This document shows positions 1-7,692 of a stretch of 32,325 nt of DNA, in pieces. Location: assembly GCA_020881195.1 (NCBI GenBank), contig JAJIYL010000059.1, forward strand, positions 1 through 32,325, given 5' to 3'. Position numbers and translations under genes: made by a program. Positions within the stretch are counted from its first letter, which is position 1; each line of letters starts with the position of its first letter. The stretch is from Rickettsia endosymbiont of Pseudomimeciton antennatum. GTDB taxonomy: Bacteria; Pseudomonadota; Alphaproteobacteria; Rickettsiales; Rickettsiaceae. The notes under the pieces were generated by a model. It was given only the letters and a program-made list of their open reading frames with translations. It ran no database searches and was not told where the DNA came from.

Positions 1-2
1 CA

Positions 3-146
3 AAAAAAGGGCTAGAACAAATAGTGATGAAAAAATATGAGGCTAAAATAAAAGAACACTCTCATGTTCAGAAAATCATCAAAATCGCTATGGCGTTTCG
101 CGGTAAGGAAGTTGAACTGCAATATCAGATTGATGTGGTCTCTTAA
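3..146 (+). CDS. C-terminal tail of an unrecognised protein (cut by window start)
   Basis: One frame is open from the window edge to a TAA at 144-146, giving about 47 residues that are lysine-rich (KKYEAKIKEHSHVQK) and end in QYQIDVVS. There is no start inside the window. I do not recognise the family. Position next to other mobile debris suggests an accessory gene, but this is inference. Confidence 0.35.
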   Translation, partial: KKGLEQIVMKKYEAKIKEHSHVQKIIKIAMAFRGKEVELQYQIDVVS

Positions 147-162
147 GTCTATATAGGATTTT

Positions 163-262
163 TAGTACCCCACACTTTTGTTAGATAGAAATAGTGAACT
201 CTTACATATATTATTCAATTTGAGTCATTATTTCTACCTTCTAACAAAAGCGTGGGGTACTA
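163..262. repeat. 100-bp imperfect inverted-repeat element
   Basis: The two ends are near-perfect inverted copies: TAGTACCCCACACTTTTG at 163-180 mirrors the end at 245-262, and pairing continues inward for about 40 bp per arm around a roughly 20-bp centre. No T-run follows on either strand, so it is not a typical terminator. It resembles a MITE or a Rickettsia palindromic element. I see no clear target duplication. Confidence 0.6.
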
Positions 263-374
263 ATAAAAAATATACTTGCCCCAAAAACTATGGTATATAT
301 TACTTCTGGAGGTTTAAAATGCGTTTGCATTTTAAAGTTTAACGCGTTCTTGTAATTTAAAAAAGTATAACATT

Positions 375-671
375 ATGAGGGTTGTTATTCATTTTATTTG
401 TTTCCTAGCAGGAGTATTAAAACCAACTGCTGATGAGAAAGAGTATAATAAAATCAATACACTACTAAATCATTATGATTATATATTACATGAAACTTCA
501 GAATTTAATAAAAACTGGATTGGAACTGAGAGTGAACGTTGTAAAGATAGAAATAGAGATAGCTGTAGGTTTTATGAAGATAATGTTTCTAAATTAGAAT
601 ATTTTACCGAGTTACAAAATAGGATTAATGCAGAAATACCACTGGTTATTGAGCAACATTTTTGTAAATGA
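375..671 (+). CDS. Small hypothetical protein, 98 aa
   Basis: Open frame from ATG to TGA. The N-terminus is hydrophobic (VVIHFICFLAGVL, residues 3-15) and could be a weak signal sequence. The rest is charged, with cysteines at about 56, 64 and 97. No good ribosome binding site lies at the usual distance from the ATG. I recognise no family. It sits between two inverted-repeat elements (163-262 and 694-765), so it may be a passenger or remnant of an accessory insertion. Whether it is translated is uncertain. Confidence 0.35.
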   Translation: MRVVIHFICFLAGVLKPTADEKEYNKINTLLNHYDYILHETSEFNKNWIGTESERCKDRNRDSCRFYEDNVSKLEYFTELQNRINAEIPLVIEQHFCK

Positions 672-693
672 TTTTTTATGCTCTTTATCAGGG

Positions 694-765
694 GATGTAA
701 CGGTTAAACTTTTTTTTTCCGAAAAGTTAGTAAGAAGGCTTAGAAAAGGGGTTATCCGTTACATC
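694..765. repeat. 72-bp inverted repeat, short palindromic element or terminator
   Basis: GATGTAACGGTTAA at 694-707 is mirrored by TTATCCGTTACATC at 752-765 with one mismatch. The loop holds a run of nine T. It lies 22 bp after the stop of the 98-aa ORF and could act as its terminator or be a short palindromic repeat. Confidence 0.5.
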
Positions 766-828
766 TATTTATAAGCAAAGGGGCAGTCATTCAAGTGCTA
801 TTCTCAACTTTTAACAAATCTGTGAGGT

Positions 829-1045
829 ATGATAGGATTTGAATACGATAAATTTGTTGATATCGCTACAATGCTGATAACTCTAGCTTCTGAAGCCTAT
901 GAAACTTTCAAAGGTTCTGAAATGCCTCAAAAACGCAAAATGATAAAATTCGTATTTCAGAACTTTGAACTGAATGGCAAAAAACTTGAGAGCTCTCTAC
1001 GTTTCCCGTTCGATATTTTTGAAAAAACGAAAACTCGTACGGAAG
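829..1045 (+). pseudogene. C-terminal stub of a site-specific recombinase
   Basis: The open frame encodes about 70 residues with the pattern DKF..IA.MLITLASEAYETFKGS, then RKMIKFVFQNFELNGKKLE, then RFPFDIFEK. This aligns with the minus-strand stub at 25944-26197 (KF.ECLINLVELAS, KHKLINLVFVNLEIKAGKL, LRPPFDTFVK). The motif K..(I/L)..VF.N.E...GKL, followed by a terminal P-F, is typical of the end of large serine recombinases as I know them; no catalytic domain is present. The frame runs on through the tRNA-Val gene, producing the spurious tail VVGGSGFEPPTF, so the real coding end is at or before 1045. It is probably the remnant of an element integrated at the tRNA 3' end. Confidence 0.65.
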
Positions 1046-1122
1046 TGGTGGGCGGTAGTGGGTTCGAACCACCGACCTTTACGATGTCAACGTAACGCTC
1101 TAACCAACTGAGCTAACCGCCC
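1046..1122 (-). tRNA. tRNA-Val (GAC)
   Basis: On the minus strand the acceptor arm GGGCGGT (1122-1116) pairs with ACCGCCC (1056-1050), followed by discriminator A and an encoded CCA (1048-1046). The D stem is GCTC/GAGC. The anticodon arm TTACG-TTGACAT-CGTAA gives anticodon GAC, and the T arm has GTTCGAA. All stems pair, so the gene looks functional. Its 3' end is exactly where the recombinase stub arrives from the left, indicating use as an attachment site. Confidence 0.96.
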
Positions 1123-1283
1123 CTATTTTTTTCTGATTTAATTTTATACTTAAAACAACAAAATATTCAAATATACACTAAAACTTTTGTAGTAACATGT
1201 CTAATATATAATAGCTTCAATTTCAAGTTTTATTTGCATTATTTTAAATATTCAGCTAGAATCTGCCATAAAATTATAAGTAA

Positions 1284-1934
1284 ATGACCTTAAAATCTCA
1301 AGCTTTTGATATTAGCAATAATTTTGTAGTAGCACTGGATGGTCCAGCAGCATCAGGTAAAAGTACAATTGGACGAATGTTAGCACAAAAACTTAAGCTC
1401 ACCTACTTTCAATCAGGTATTGTATATAGAAGTCTTGCTCTTTCTTGTATAAACCAAAAAATTGATCTTACTGACATAAATAGAATAATTGAATTATCTA
1501 AATCTACGGAATATATACAAAATTCAGAACTTGATAGTGAGGTTGTAGGTAATATAGCCTCAAAAGTTGCTGTTATACCGGAAGTAAGAAATAATCTGGG
1601 AACATATTTGGTAAAATTAATAAAAACAACTCCTAGAATTATAATGGAAGGCAGAGACATTGGAACAGTAGTGGCTCCTTCAGCTGATTTAAAGATTTTT
1701 ATCAAAGCAGATATTGTTATTAGAGCGAAGAGGAGATATAAAGAACTGCAAGAAAAAGATGGAGAATATATCTTTGATGCAGTTCTAAAACAACTGGAAA
1801 CAAGAGATAAAAGGGACATAGAGCGTGATATTGCTCCGTTAACTATCTCTCCAGGAACTTTAGAAATTGATACTTCTTATCTATTACCAGAAGAAGTGAT
1901 TGATAAGATTATGGAGTTTATTTCAGTTAGGTAA
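1284..1934 (+). CDS. cmk: Cytidylate kinase (CMP/dCMP kinase)
   Basis: Cytoplasmic kinase that phosphorylates CMP and dCMP with ATP, feeding CTP and dCTP synthesis. The 216-aa length fits the bacterial family. The P-loop GPAASGKS is at residues 20-27. The CMP-binding region follows (YFQSGIVYRSLA, about 41-52), as does the family motif EGRDIGTVV.P (about 122-132). A RDKRDIERDIAPL stretch near 174-186 forms the lid region. The ATG at 1284 gives a short N-terminal lead before the P-loop strand, as is normal. It is followed by rpsA on the same strand after a palindromic repeat; cmk-rpsA is a widely conserved bacterial pair. Confidence 0.96.
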   Translation: MTLKSQAFDISNNFVVALDGPAASGKSTIGRMLAQKLKLTYFQSGIVYRSLALSCINQKIDLTDINRIIELSKSTEYIQNSELDSEVVGNIASKVAVIPEVRNNLGTYLVKLIKTTPRIIMEGRDIGTVVAPSADLKIFIKADIVIRAKRRYKELQEKDGEYIFDAVLKQLETRDKRDIERDIAPLTISPGTLEIDTSYLLPEEVIDKIMEFISVR

Positions 1935-1989
1935 CATCAACATATTTTATGTGCTATAGGTTGTTTTATCTACATTTATTAACCATTCA

Positions 1990-2094
1990 TAGTTAATTTA
2001 GTTGGATTTGATTACCAGCGAGATGCAAGTACCCCCTAGTTTTAGGGTAACATCTAAGCAACTCGCTTGAGCAAATTCAAATCAATTGACTATA
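1990..2094. repeat. Palindromic element between cmk and rpsA
   Basis: Arms at about 1990-2030 and 2050-2094 are imperfect inverted copies (TAGTTAATTTAGTTGGATTTG against TAGTCAATTGATTTGAATTTG read from the other strand, then AGCGAG/CTCGCT). Total length is about 105 bp, the size of Rickettsia palindromic elements. It ends some 40 bp before the rpsA start and would fold in the rpsA leader if cmk and rpsA are co-transcribed. Confidence 0.65.
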
Positions 2095-2135
2095 ATTTAT
2101 TATGCTAGGTGGCACAACTAGTATTAGAGAATAAT

Positions 2136-3878
2136 ATGCAAAAAATTAAGAAAAAATTTGTTTCCCAACTTGCAGAAATTAGCCTTCAATCTCATGAAGA
2201 TTTTGCACAAATGCTTGAAACCATAAGTACTAGTCATATAAAGGAAGGTACTGTTGTCAAAGGTCAAGTAGTAGGTATCGCTAAAGGAATTATCATAGTT
2301 GATGTTGGGTTAAAGAACGAAGGTAGAGTTCCCGTAGAAGAATTTGCTTTAGCTAGTAATCAACCTTTACCAGAAATTGGTGATATAGTTGATGTATATA
2401 TTGAAAAAATTGAAGGTCGTAACGGTAGAACTATATTAAGTCGTGAAAAGGCTATTAGAGAAGAATCTTGGGGACATTTAGAAATTGCATGTGCTAAAAA
2501 ACAGTTTGTTGATGGGATAATATTCGGGCGTGTTAAAGGTGGATTTACTGTTGACGTATCAGGGGTTGTTGCTTTCTTGCCTGGAAGTCAGGTAGATGTT
2601 AGACCAATAAAAGATGTTTCTTCATTAATGGGTATCAAGCAACTATTCCAAATTCTAAAGATGGATAAGAAACTTGGTAATATTGTAGTTTCTAGAAGAG
2701 CCATACTTGAGGAATCAAGATCTGAAGCTAGAGACGAAATGTTATCAAAAATTAAGGAAGGAGTAATATTAGATGGTACAGTAAAAAATATCACTGATTA
2801 CGGTGCATTTATTGCTTTAGGTATTTCAGGTAATGTAGACGGTTTATTACACGTTACTGATATTTCATGGAGCAGAATAAATCACCCTTCAGAAGTTTTA
2901 TCTCTAGATCAAAAAGTTAGGGTTATAGTTATAAAATTTAATGAAGAAACTAAGAGAATTTCACTTGGTATGAAGCAACTTGACCATAATCCATGGCAAA
3001 GTATAAAAGAAGAATTCCCGGTTGGTACAATAATGACTGGCAAAGTAACAAATATTGCTGATTATGGAGTATTTATTGAACTAAAAGATGGCATTGAAGG
3101 ACTTGTTCATTCAAGCGAAATTAGTTGGGTAAAACTAAATCAACATCCTAAGAAGATGCTTACTATCGGTCAAGAAGTGCAATTTACAATTTTAGAAGTT
3201 GATACTGATAAACATAGAATATCCTTAAGTATTAAACAATGTCAAGATAACCCACTCATTGAGTTTGCCCATCGTCATCCAATAGGTAGTATAATTAAAG
3301 CACCAATACGAAATATCACTGACTTTGGTATGTTTGTAGCACTTGATGATAACATTGACGGCATGATTCATGAAACGGATATAAGCTGGGAAGGTAATGG
3401 TACTGAATTGTTAAAAACATATAAAAAGAATGATCAAATAGAATGTAAGGTTTTATCAATTGATATTGAAAAAGAACGTATAAGCTTAGGTATTAAACAA
3501 TTAAGTGAAGAGATACAGCAAGATGAATTTGAGCTGTACAAAAAAAATATGGTCGTTACTTGCTCAGTTACTGCAGTTCAAGATGATAGAATAGAAGTTG
3601 CTTTAGACAATAAAATATCGGGCTTCATCAAGAAGGGTGATCTTTCTAGTGAGAAAACCGAACAAAAAACTGAGAGATTTGCTCCTAATGACAGAATTGA
3701 TGCAAAAATTACCACCATTGATAAAGCATCTCGTAAAATTACTTTATCAATCAAAGCCCTTGAAATAGACAGGAGAGAAAAAGCTATCAAAGAATATGGC
3801 TCTGCTGATAGCGGAGCTAGTCTAGGAGACATACTTGGAGCTGCTCTTGACGATAGTAAAGATGATAAGATAAAATAA
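2136..3878 (+). CDS. rpsA: 30S ribosomal protein S1
   Basis: Binds mRNA on the small ribosomal subunit and helps initiation, especially on weakly led messages. The 580-aa protein has six S1 repeats at roughly residues 35-105, 125-190, 205-275, 290-360, 380-450 and 465-530. The later repeats carry the canonical DYGAF, HVTDISW, DYGVF, HSSEISW and RISL.IKQ signatures. I prefer ATG 2136, which has AGAGA about six bases upstream, over an in-frame GTG at 2109 that has no binding site and adds nine residues. The last repeat is weaker and the tail is acidic. A hairpin terminator follows at 3899. Confidence 0.95.
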   Translation: MQKIKKKFVSQLAEISLQSHEDFAQMLETISTSHIKEGTVVKGQVVGIAKGIIIVDVGLKNEGRVPVEEFALASNQPLPEIGDIVDVYIEKIEGRNGRTILSREKAIREESWGHLEIACAKKQFVDGIIFGRVKGGFTVDVSGVVAFLPGSQVDVRPIKDVSSLMGIKQLFQILKMDKKLGNIVVSRRAILEESRSEARDEMLSKIKEGVILDGTVKNITDYGAFIALGISGNVDGLLHVTDISWSRINHPSEVLSLDQKVRVIVIKFNEETKRISLGMKQLDHNPWQSIKEEFPVGTIMTGKVTNIADYGVFIELKDGIEGLVHSSEISWVKLNQHPKKMLTIGQEVQFTILEVDTDKHRISLSIKQCQDNPLIEFAHRHPIGSIIKAPIRNITDFGMFVALDDNIDGMIHETDISWEGNGTELLKTYKKNDQIECKVLSIDIEKERISLGIKQLSEEIQQDEFELYKKNMVVTCSVTAVQDDRIEVALDNKISGFIKKGDLSSEKTEQKTERFAPNDRIDAKITTIDKASRKITLSIKALEIDRREKAIKEYGSADSGASLGDILGAALDDSKDDKIK

Positions 3879-3898
3879 TGTTGAGTATTAACAATGGG

Positions 3899-3946
3899 AA
3901 ATGCATACTTGAAATGATTCTTCGTATGCATTTTAACTTTTTTATT
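3899..3946 (+). terminator. Rho-independent terminator after rpsA
   Basis: Arms AAATGCATAC (3899-3908) and GTATGCATTT (3924-3933) pair perfectly around a 15-base loop, then a T-rich run reaches 3946. It lies 21 bp past the rpsA stop. Confidence 0.75.
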
Positions 3947-3991
3947 TAACTAATGCAGGTTCTATGCCGCTTTAAACCTGATTGACTTATA

Positions 3992-4027
3992 CCTAAATTC
4001 GATATAACTTGTTATATCGAATTTAGG
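3992..4027. promoter_or_regulatory. Perfect 17-bp-arm hairpin just upstream of murA
   Basis: CCTAAATTCGATATAAC (3992-4008) is the exact reverse complement of 4011-4027, separated by two T. It ends 22 bp before the murA ATG. It has no T-run on the plus side, so a 5' leader structure, an operator or a short palindromic repeat are all possible. Confidence 0.55.
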
Positions 4028-4049
4028 TTATTATATATAAGAGATTTCT

Positions 4050-5324
4050 ATGGATAGTTTAATAATTAAAGGTGGCATCCCCCTTGAAGGTAATATTAGC
4101 ATTAGTGGAGCTAAAAATGCGGCATTACCGATTATGACAGCTGCACTGCTTACAGATAAACTTAGCATTAATAATATTCCAAAGCTTACCGATATTCTCA
4201 CAATGAAAAAATTACTTGAGAATTTGGGTAGCGTTGTCACTGTAACTGATCATCAAGATCACTTGAGCATGGATATCGATAGCAGCAATATTAATAATTT
4301 TACTGCACCATATGATATAGTACGTAAAATGCGTGCTTCTATTTGGGTTCTTGGACCTTTACTTTCTAGGTTCTCTAAAGCTAAGGTTTCCTTACCTGGA
4401 GGATGTGCTATAGGTGCTCGGCAAGTAGATCTACATATAGCAGTTCTGCAAGCTATGGGAGCAAATATTGATGTTGATCATGGTTATATTAATGCTACAA
4501 TCAAAGGTAGATTAAAAGCTGTACATTTTGTTTTTAAAAAAATATCTGTTGGAGCAACAATTAACGCCATAATGGCGGCTACTTTGGCTGAAGGAGAAAC
4601 GATATTATTTAACTGTGCTAGAGAACCAGAAATTGTTGATCTATGCCATTGTCTTAATAAAATGGGTGCAGAAATAAATGGAATTGCCACAAGAGAAATA
4701 ACAATTATTGGTAAATCCTCTTTAAAAAATACCAACTATTCAATCATGCCGGATCGTATTGAAGCTGGTACCTACATGATGGCTGCTGCCATTACTAAAG
4801 GCAATTTAAATATTTATGGAATTAACAGCAATATTGTTGAAAATATAGTATTAAAACTCATTGAAGCCGGCATAAAAGTTGAACCTATTGATAATGGTTT
4901 AAGAGTTTCTTATGTAGATAGATTAAATCCTGTAGATATCCATACAAGCCCATATCCAGGTTTTGCAACAGACTTTCAAGCTCAGTTTATGAGTCTTATG
5001 ACTCTTTGTAACGGTTCTTCTACAATCACAGAAACTATTTTTGAGAACCGCTTTATGCATGTTCCTGAATTATGCCGAATGGGTGCAAATATAACAATTA
5101 AAGGGAATAGTGCCAGAGTACACGGCGTACCTTTTTTAACAGGAACCGAAATTATGGCAAGCGACCTAAGAGCATCAGTATCTCTAGTATTAGCTGGGCT
5201 TGCCGCAAATGATACAACAAAAATACATCGAATCTACCACTTAGACCGTGGATACCAAACATTGGAAAAAAAACTAATCAATTGTGGTGCAAATATAGTA
5301 CGAGTTACAGGAGATAGTGTTTAA
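4050..5324 (+). CDS. murA: UDP-N-acetylglucosamine 1-carboxyvinyltransferase
   Basis: Catalyses the first committed step of peptidoglycan synthesis, transferring enolpyruvate from PEP to UDP-GlcNAc in the cytoplasm. The 424-aa length is standard. Seen in the sequence: SGAKNAALP (residues 19-27) with the conserved Lys22; the active-site loop [10 protein letters not shown] with catalytic Cys119 and Arg124; [20 protein letters not shown]; and [13 protein letters not shown] near the C-terminus. Cys119 is the residue that fosfomycin modifies, so the enzyme is of the sensitive type (family knowledge). The ATG has AAGAGA (4037-4042) at proper spacing. All key residues are intact. Confidence 0.97.
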   Translation: MDSLIIKGGIPLEGNISISGAKNAALPIMTAALLTDKLSINNIPKLTDILTMKKLLENLGSVVTVTDHQDHLSMDIDSSNINNFTAPYDIVRKMRASIWVLGPLLSRFSKAKVSLPGGCAIGARQVDLHIAVLQAMGANIDVDHGYINATIKGRLKAVHFVFKKISVGATINAIMAATLAEGETILFNCAREPEIVDLCHCLNKMGAEINGIATREITIIGKSSLKNTNYSIMPDRIEAGTYMMAAAITKGNLNIYGINSNIVENIVLKLIEAGIKVEPIDNGLRVSYVDRLNPVDIHTSPYPGFATDFQAQFMSLMTLCNGSSTITETIFENRFMHVPELCRMGANITIKGNSARVHGVPFLTGTEIMASDLRASVSLVLAGLAANDTTKIHRIYHLDRGYQTLEKKLINCGANIVRVTGDSV

Positions 5325-5345
5325 AAAACAGATAAGCAAGTCAAT

Positions 5346-5867
5346 ATGATCCAAAATATTCACCCATCAATAAAAAAGTTAAATATATCTGAAAAAGCTA
5401 AGGTGTATTTTAATAAGCTAGAGTTTTATGAAATTATTGAAGATCCCGTTGTTTTGAGTACTAAGGATAATCGGATTAATGAATATAGCGAGAATCGTTG
5501 GAGTTTTCGAGTTGATTACAATTTTAAACTATGTACAAAAAAAGATCTAAAAGCTTTTTATGAAGCTGTAATTGCTGCTAGGGCAAAAGATTTAACGACA
5601 AATCATCCTGGTGTAAAAATGATATTTTGTGCTTGGTATGATGATATGTCTGGTAATCTTTATTTCTCCTTAACCCAAAATCAGTGGGAAAATTACAATA
5701 TTAATAAAGTAACTTCTATAGACAATATTATCCAAGATTTTATTGATGGTCCCGATAGAGGTGTAATTCCAATGGTTAGGTTAGAAACCGTTGATCCTAA
5801 TGATCAATATGAGGACGATGATATGGGAAATTATGTTTTAAATGTTTGGTCTGTTATACTGGCTTAA
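5346..5867 (+). CDS. Hypothetical protein, 173 aa, first of an accessory pair
   Basis: Starts at ATG 5346, 21 bp after murA, with only a weak A/G-rich leader. It looks soluble, with no signal peptide or membrane segment. Distinct features are WSFRVDYNF near residue 52, FYEAVIAARAKD near 72, HPGVKMIFCAWYDDMSGNLYFSL around 88-110, GVIPMVRLE around 139, and an acidic DQYEDDDMG near the end. I do not recognise the family. The next gene, 23 bp downstream on the same strand, looks like DUF3916, and the pair is likely one transcriptional unit. Small, single-domain, acidic proteins in tandem are common among immunity proteins of toxin systems, but no toxin lies alongside, so that is only a suggestion. 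Confidence 0.7.
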   Translation: MIQNIHPSIKKLNISEKAKVYFNKLEFYEIIEDPVVLSTKDNRINEYSENRWSFRVDYNFKLCTKKDLKAFYEAVIAARAKDLTTNHPGVKMIFCAWYDDMSGNLYFSLTQNQWENYNINKVTSIDNIIQDFIDGPDRGVIPMVRLETVDPNDQYEDDDMGNYVLNVWSVILA

Positions 5868-5890
5868 GTTTTTTAATACGGAATAAAAAA

Positions 5891-6472
5891 ATGACTAAGT
5901 CTCATCCATACGATTTCTATAAATGTAGGTGTCTAAACATAAGTGATGTTGTGGTAACATCAAGAATGCTTAGGCGAAGATTAAATTTATTAAAGAAATG
6001 GTCTGCAAGCTTTAAGGGTTTTTATCCTAATGAAGTATATAAAGGTGCATACTGGAACTTCAAGATACCGATTTTAGATAGTATCTTAGATAAAGATACA
6101 GCTTTTGAAACTAGAAGAGAATGTATACAATATTTAGTTGATGCTGTTTGTCATATGCTAATAACTAAAGTACACAATAATATAACAACTCCATCAAAAA
6201 TTATGTGTCTAATTAGTATACCTAGAATGTTCGATAGTGAAGTAACAGTATTTGTTGATAAGGAATATTATGAAAATTTTTTTATTCGCAACTCAAAAGA
6301 ACACAAACTGGTTTTAATTACAGACACGAATAGAAGCCTTATAAAAGAGTTTAATATTAAAATATCAGATACTGTAGTGCTACAGGAGCAAGGTTATATT
6401 GAAATTATTAACGATGAAGATACAAAATACCAAGGAGAATTATGGTCTATTGGGCAATTAGACTCTTGGTAA
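5891..6472 (+). CDS. DUF3916-like protein, 193 aa
   Basis: Function unknown. The pattern matches what I recall of DUF3916: FKGFYPNEVYKGAYWNFKIPI (about residues 37-57), a Cys-containing helix RRECIQYLVDAVCHML (about 75-90), MCLISIPRMFDSEVTVFVDKE (about 106-126), and a C-terminal GELWSIG (about 183-189). It is soluble, with no signal peptide. I take ATG 5891, with ACGGAA (5878-5883) as binding site, over a TTG at 5846 that would overlap the upstream gene. Homologues I know of are mainly in Firmicutes, which would point to acquisition by transfer; that needs a search. Directly downstream are fragments of two palindromic repeats. Confidence 0.65.
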   Translation: MTKSHPYDFYKCRCLNISDVVVTSRMLRRRLNLLKKWSASFKGFYPNEVYKGAYWNFKIPILDSILDKDTAFETRRECIQYLVDAVCHMLITKVHNNITTPSKIMCLISIPRMFDSEVTVFVDKEYYENFFIRNSKEHKLVLITDTNRSLIKEFNIKISDTVVLQEQGYIEIINDEDTKYQGELWSIGQLDSW

Positions 6473-6497
6473 GTATACTCTTCTGCTTTGAAGAACT
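6472..6497. repeat. Half copy of a palindromic repeat
   Basis: AGTATACTCTTCTGCTTTGAAGAA at 6472 repeats the left arm of the full palindrome at 26349-26476. No matching right arm is present, so it is a truncated copy. Confidence 0.6.
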
Positions 6498-6603
6498 GTT
6501 TTTTGAAAATACCCGGGACTCGCACCACAGTTGTCGGAAGTTAGAAGAGGAAGCGGTTTTAGAGGTCATAATAGCAGTTTAAAAGTTGTGGAAAAATAAC
6601 CGG

Positions 6604-6642
6604 CGTCATTGAGAGAAGGCGTGAGCCGATGAAGCAATCCAC
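6604..6642. repeat. Single-arm copy of the CGTCATTGCGAG repeat
   Basis: Carries CGTCATTGAGAGAAGGCG, then GCCGATGAAGCAATCCA, matching one arm of the repeat family at 7567, 8071, 17649 and 24294. The partner arm is missing. Confidence 0.7.
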
Positions 6643-6658
6643 TATTCATTAGTTACTG

Positions 6659-7171
6659 TTAAGAATCTTTATCATTATCAGCAGTAGCGGGCTTAATTCT
6701 GCCAACCATTTCATCCAGTGATATTTGAAAATAGTCTGCTAGGGCTACGGCAACTGCACTACTAAGATTTTTTTTAGTATCATCTTCTTTTAAAAATAAC
6801 GGAATAGTATCACTGCTAAATCCGATATTACTGCTTAATTGATTTGGAGTTGTGTTTATTTCATTTAATTTAGTTTTAATAAATGTTTTTAGGTTGCAAC
6901 TGATATCATCCATAGTTATATGATAAAAGTGTAGCTTTTTTTCAGAAGAAATAGCATATTTATCTCTACCTATTACCTCATCTAAAGAGCATCGGAAATA
7001 GTTAGCAATTTTTAGTATAGATTTAAGTTCTGGATGAGATTTAATACCATTTATTAAATTGTTAACTGAAGAATATGATATACCGCTTTCTTTAGCAAAT
7101 ACTTTACGTTTTAAGTTACATTGCTTTAATTTATATTTTAAGAAATATTGTATTCTTTTAGAAAAAGTCAT
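6659..7171 (-). CDS. Regulator with two HTH (XRE-type) domains
   Basis: 170-aa predicted cytoplasmic DNA-binding protein. Residues about 18-68 form one helix-turn-helix (VFAKESGISYSSVNNLINGIK, then LKIANYFRCSLDEVIGRDK). Residues about 105-160 repeat the plan more weakly (NQLSSNIGFSSDTIPLFLK, then VALADYFQISLDEMVGRIK). The echo SLDEVIGR/SLDEMVGR shows an internal duplication. Such repressors usually bind palindromes and autoregulate. An inverted repeat lies at 7178-7194, just upstream of its ATG and beside the divergent promoter at 7203-7231. Its target is therefore likely this intergenic region. Specific function is unknown. Confidence 0.8.
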   Translation of the reverse strand: MTFSKRIQYFLKYKLKQCNLKRKVFAKESGISYSSVNNLINGIKSHPELKSILKIANYFRCSLDEVIGRDKYAISSEKKLHFYHITMDDISCNLKTFIKTKLNEINTTPNQLSSNIGFSSDTIPLFLKEDDTKKNLSSAVAVALADYFQISLDEMVGRIKPATADNDKDS

Positions 7172-7177
7172 AAATAA

Positions 7178-7194
7178 AACACGAATTTAGTGTT
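7178..7194. promoter_or_regulatory. Candidate operator for the dual-HTH regulator
   Basis: AACAC-GAATTTA-GTGTT is an inverted repeat seven bases before the regulator's ATG and nine bases before the -35 of the rightward promoter. A protein bound here could affect both directions. The arms are only 5 bp, so this is tentative. Confidence 0.35.
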
Positions 7195-7202
7195 ATTTTT
7201 TC

Positions 7203-7231
7203 TTGACACCCAAAAATAATTATATTAAACT
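7203..7231 (+). promoter_or_regulatory. Sigma-70 promoter reading right into the structured region
   Basis: TTGACA (7203-7208), a 17-base spacer, then TAAACT (7226-7231). A perfect TATAAT on the minus strand (7224-7219) lies within the spacer and may be the -10 box of the divergent regulator gene, so the two promoters would overlap. Confidence 0.55.
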
Positions 7232-7239
7232 CCCTAAAA

Positions 7240-7430
7240 TAGGATGAGACCAAAAAAAAAGAGGTCAGTAACTACTGACTAATTTTTTAAGACCAAAATA
7301 TATATTTTGGTAGGTCTCAAACTATGCAATATTTAAACTTTAGCCTAGTTTATCAACAAAGCTAAGACTTAAATATTATACTAAACTAGTAAGTACTCAA
7401 AAGTTTCCAAGCCAAAAGTACTTACTAGCT
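7240..7430 (+). ncRNA. Candidate structured RNA or long mRNA leader
   Basis: Starts right after the promoter at 7203-7231. A closing stem TGAGACC (7245-7251) with GGTCTCA (7313-7319) encloses two perfect hairpins: GTCAGTA/TACTGAC (7264-7279, flanked by A- and T-runs that can also pair) and the 20-base palindrome ACCAAAATATATATTTTGGT (7292-7311). Further on, CTAGTAAGTACT (7386-7397) pairs perfectly with AGTACTTACTAG (7417-7428). No coding frame covers it. I do not recognise a known RNA family. It could be a small RNA, or a leader for the 20-codon ORF and the 123-aa gene. Confidence 0.45.
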
Positions 7431-7484
7431 AAATTAATCCAATAGCATTGCTATTAAATTACAACCATTATTGAGGTGTTAACT

Positions 7485-7547
7485 ATGATCATACAAAAAT
7501 TTCTTCAACTAGTCAAACTCTATTATTTTTGCAGTATTATAATGTAA
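7485..7547 (+). CDS. Possible 20-aa hydrophobic peptide ORF
   Basis: ATG 7485 has a good GAGGTG binding site at 7473-7478 and encodes 20 residues, MIIQKFLQLVKLYYFCSIIM, then TAA. The peptide is hydrophobic with two lysines. It could be a leader peptide, a small membrane-active peptide or chance. It follows the structured stretch 7240-7430 and a small hairpin at 7441-7455. Confidence 0.3.
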   Translation: MIIQKFLQLVKLYYFCSIIM

Positions 7548-7566
7548 AATCCGATTAGTATTACGC

Positions 7567-7656
7567 CGTCATTGCGAGAAGGCAAAGCCGACGAAGCAAT
7601 TCAGGAAAATAGTTAGAAATGGATTGCTTCGACCATTACATGGTCTCGCAATGACG
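7567..7656. repeat. Full hairpin copy of the CGTCATTGCGAG repeat
   Basis: CGTCATTGCGAGA at 7567-7579 is mirrored by TCTCGCAATGACG at 7644-7656, with GAAGCAATTC and GGATTGCTTC pairing inside. It ends 36 bp before the start of the 123-aa gene. Confidence 0.85.
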
Positions 7657-7692
7657 TATATACAACCCAAACATCATTAATAAAATAGGATT

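Noticed and set aside
300..345. A seven-codon ORF behind GGAGG at about 309
   Set aside because: Too short and without any context to support translation; the bases form a small palindrome (AAAATGCGTTTGCATTTT).
7240..7430. Identity of the structured region as 6S RNA or RNase P RNA
   Set aside because: The three-hairpin layout does not show the single long bulged stem of 6S RNA, and the conserved RNase P sequence blocks are absent.
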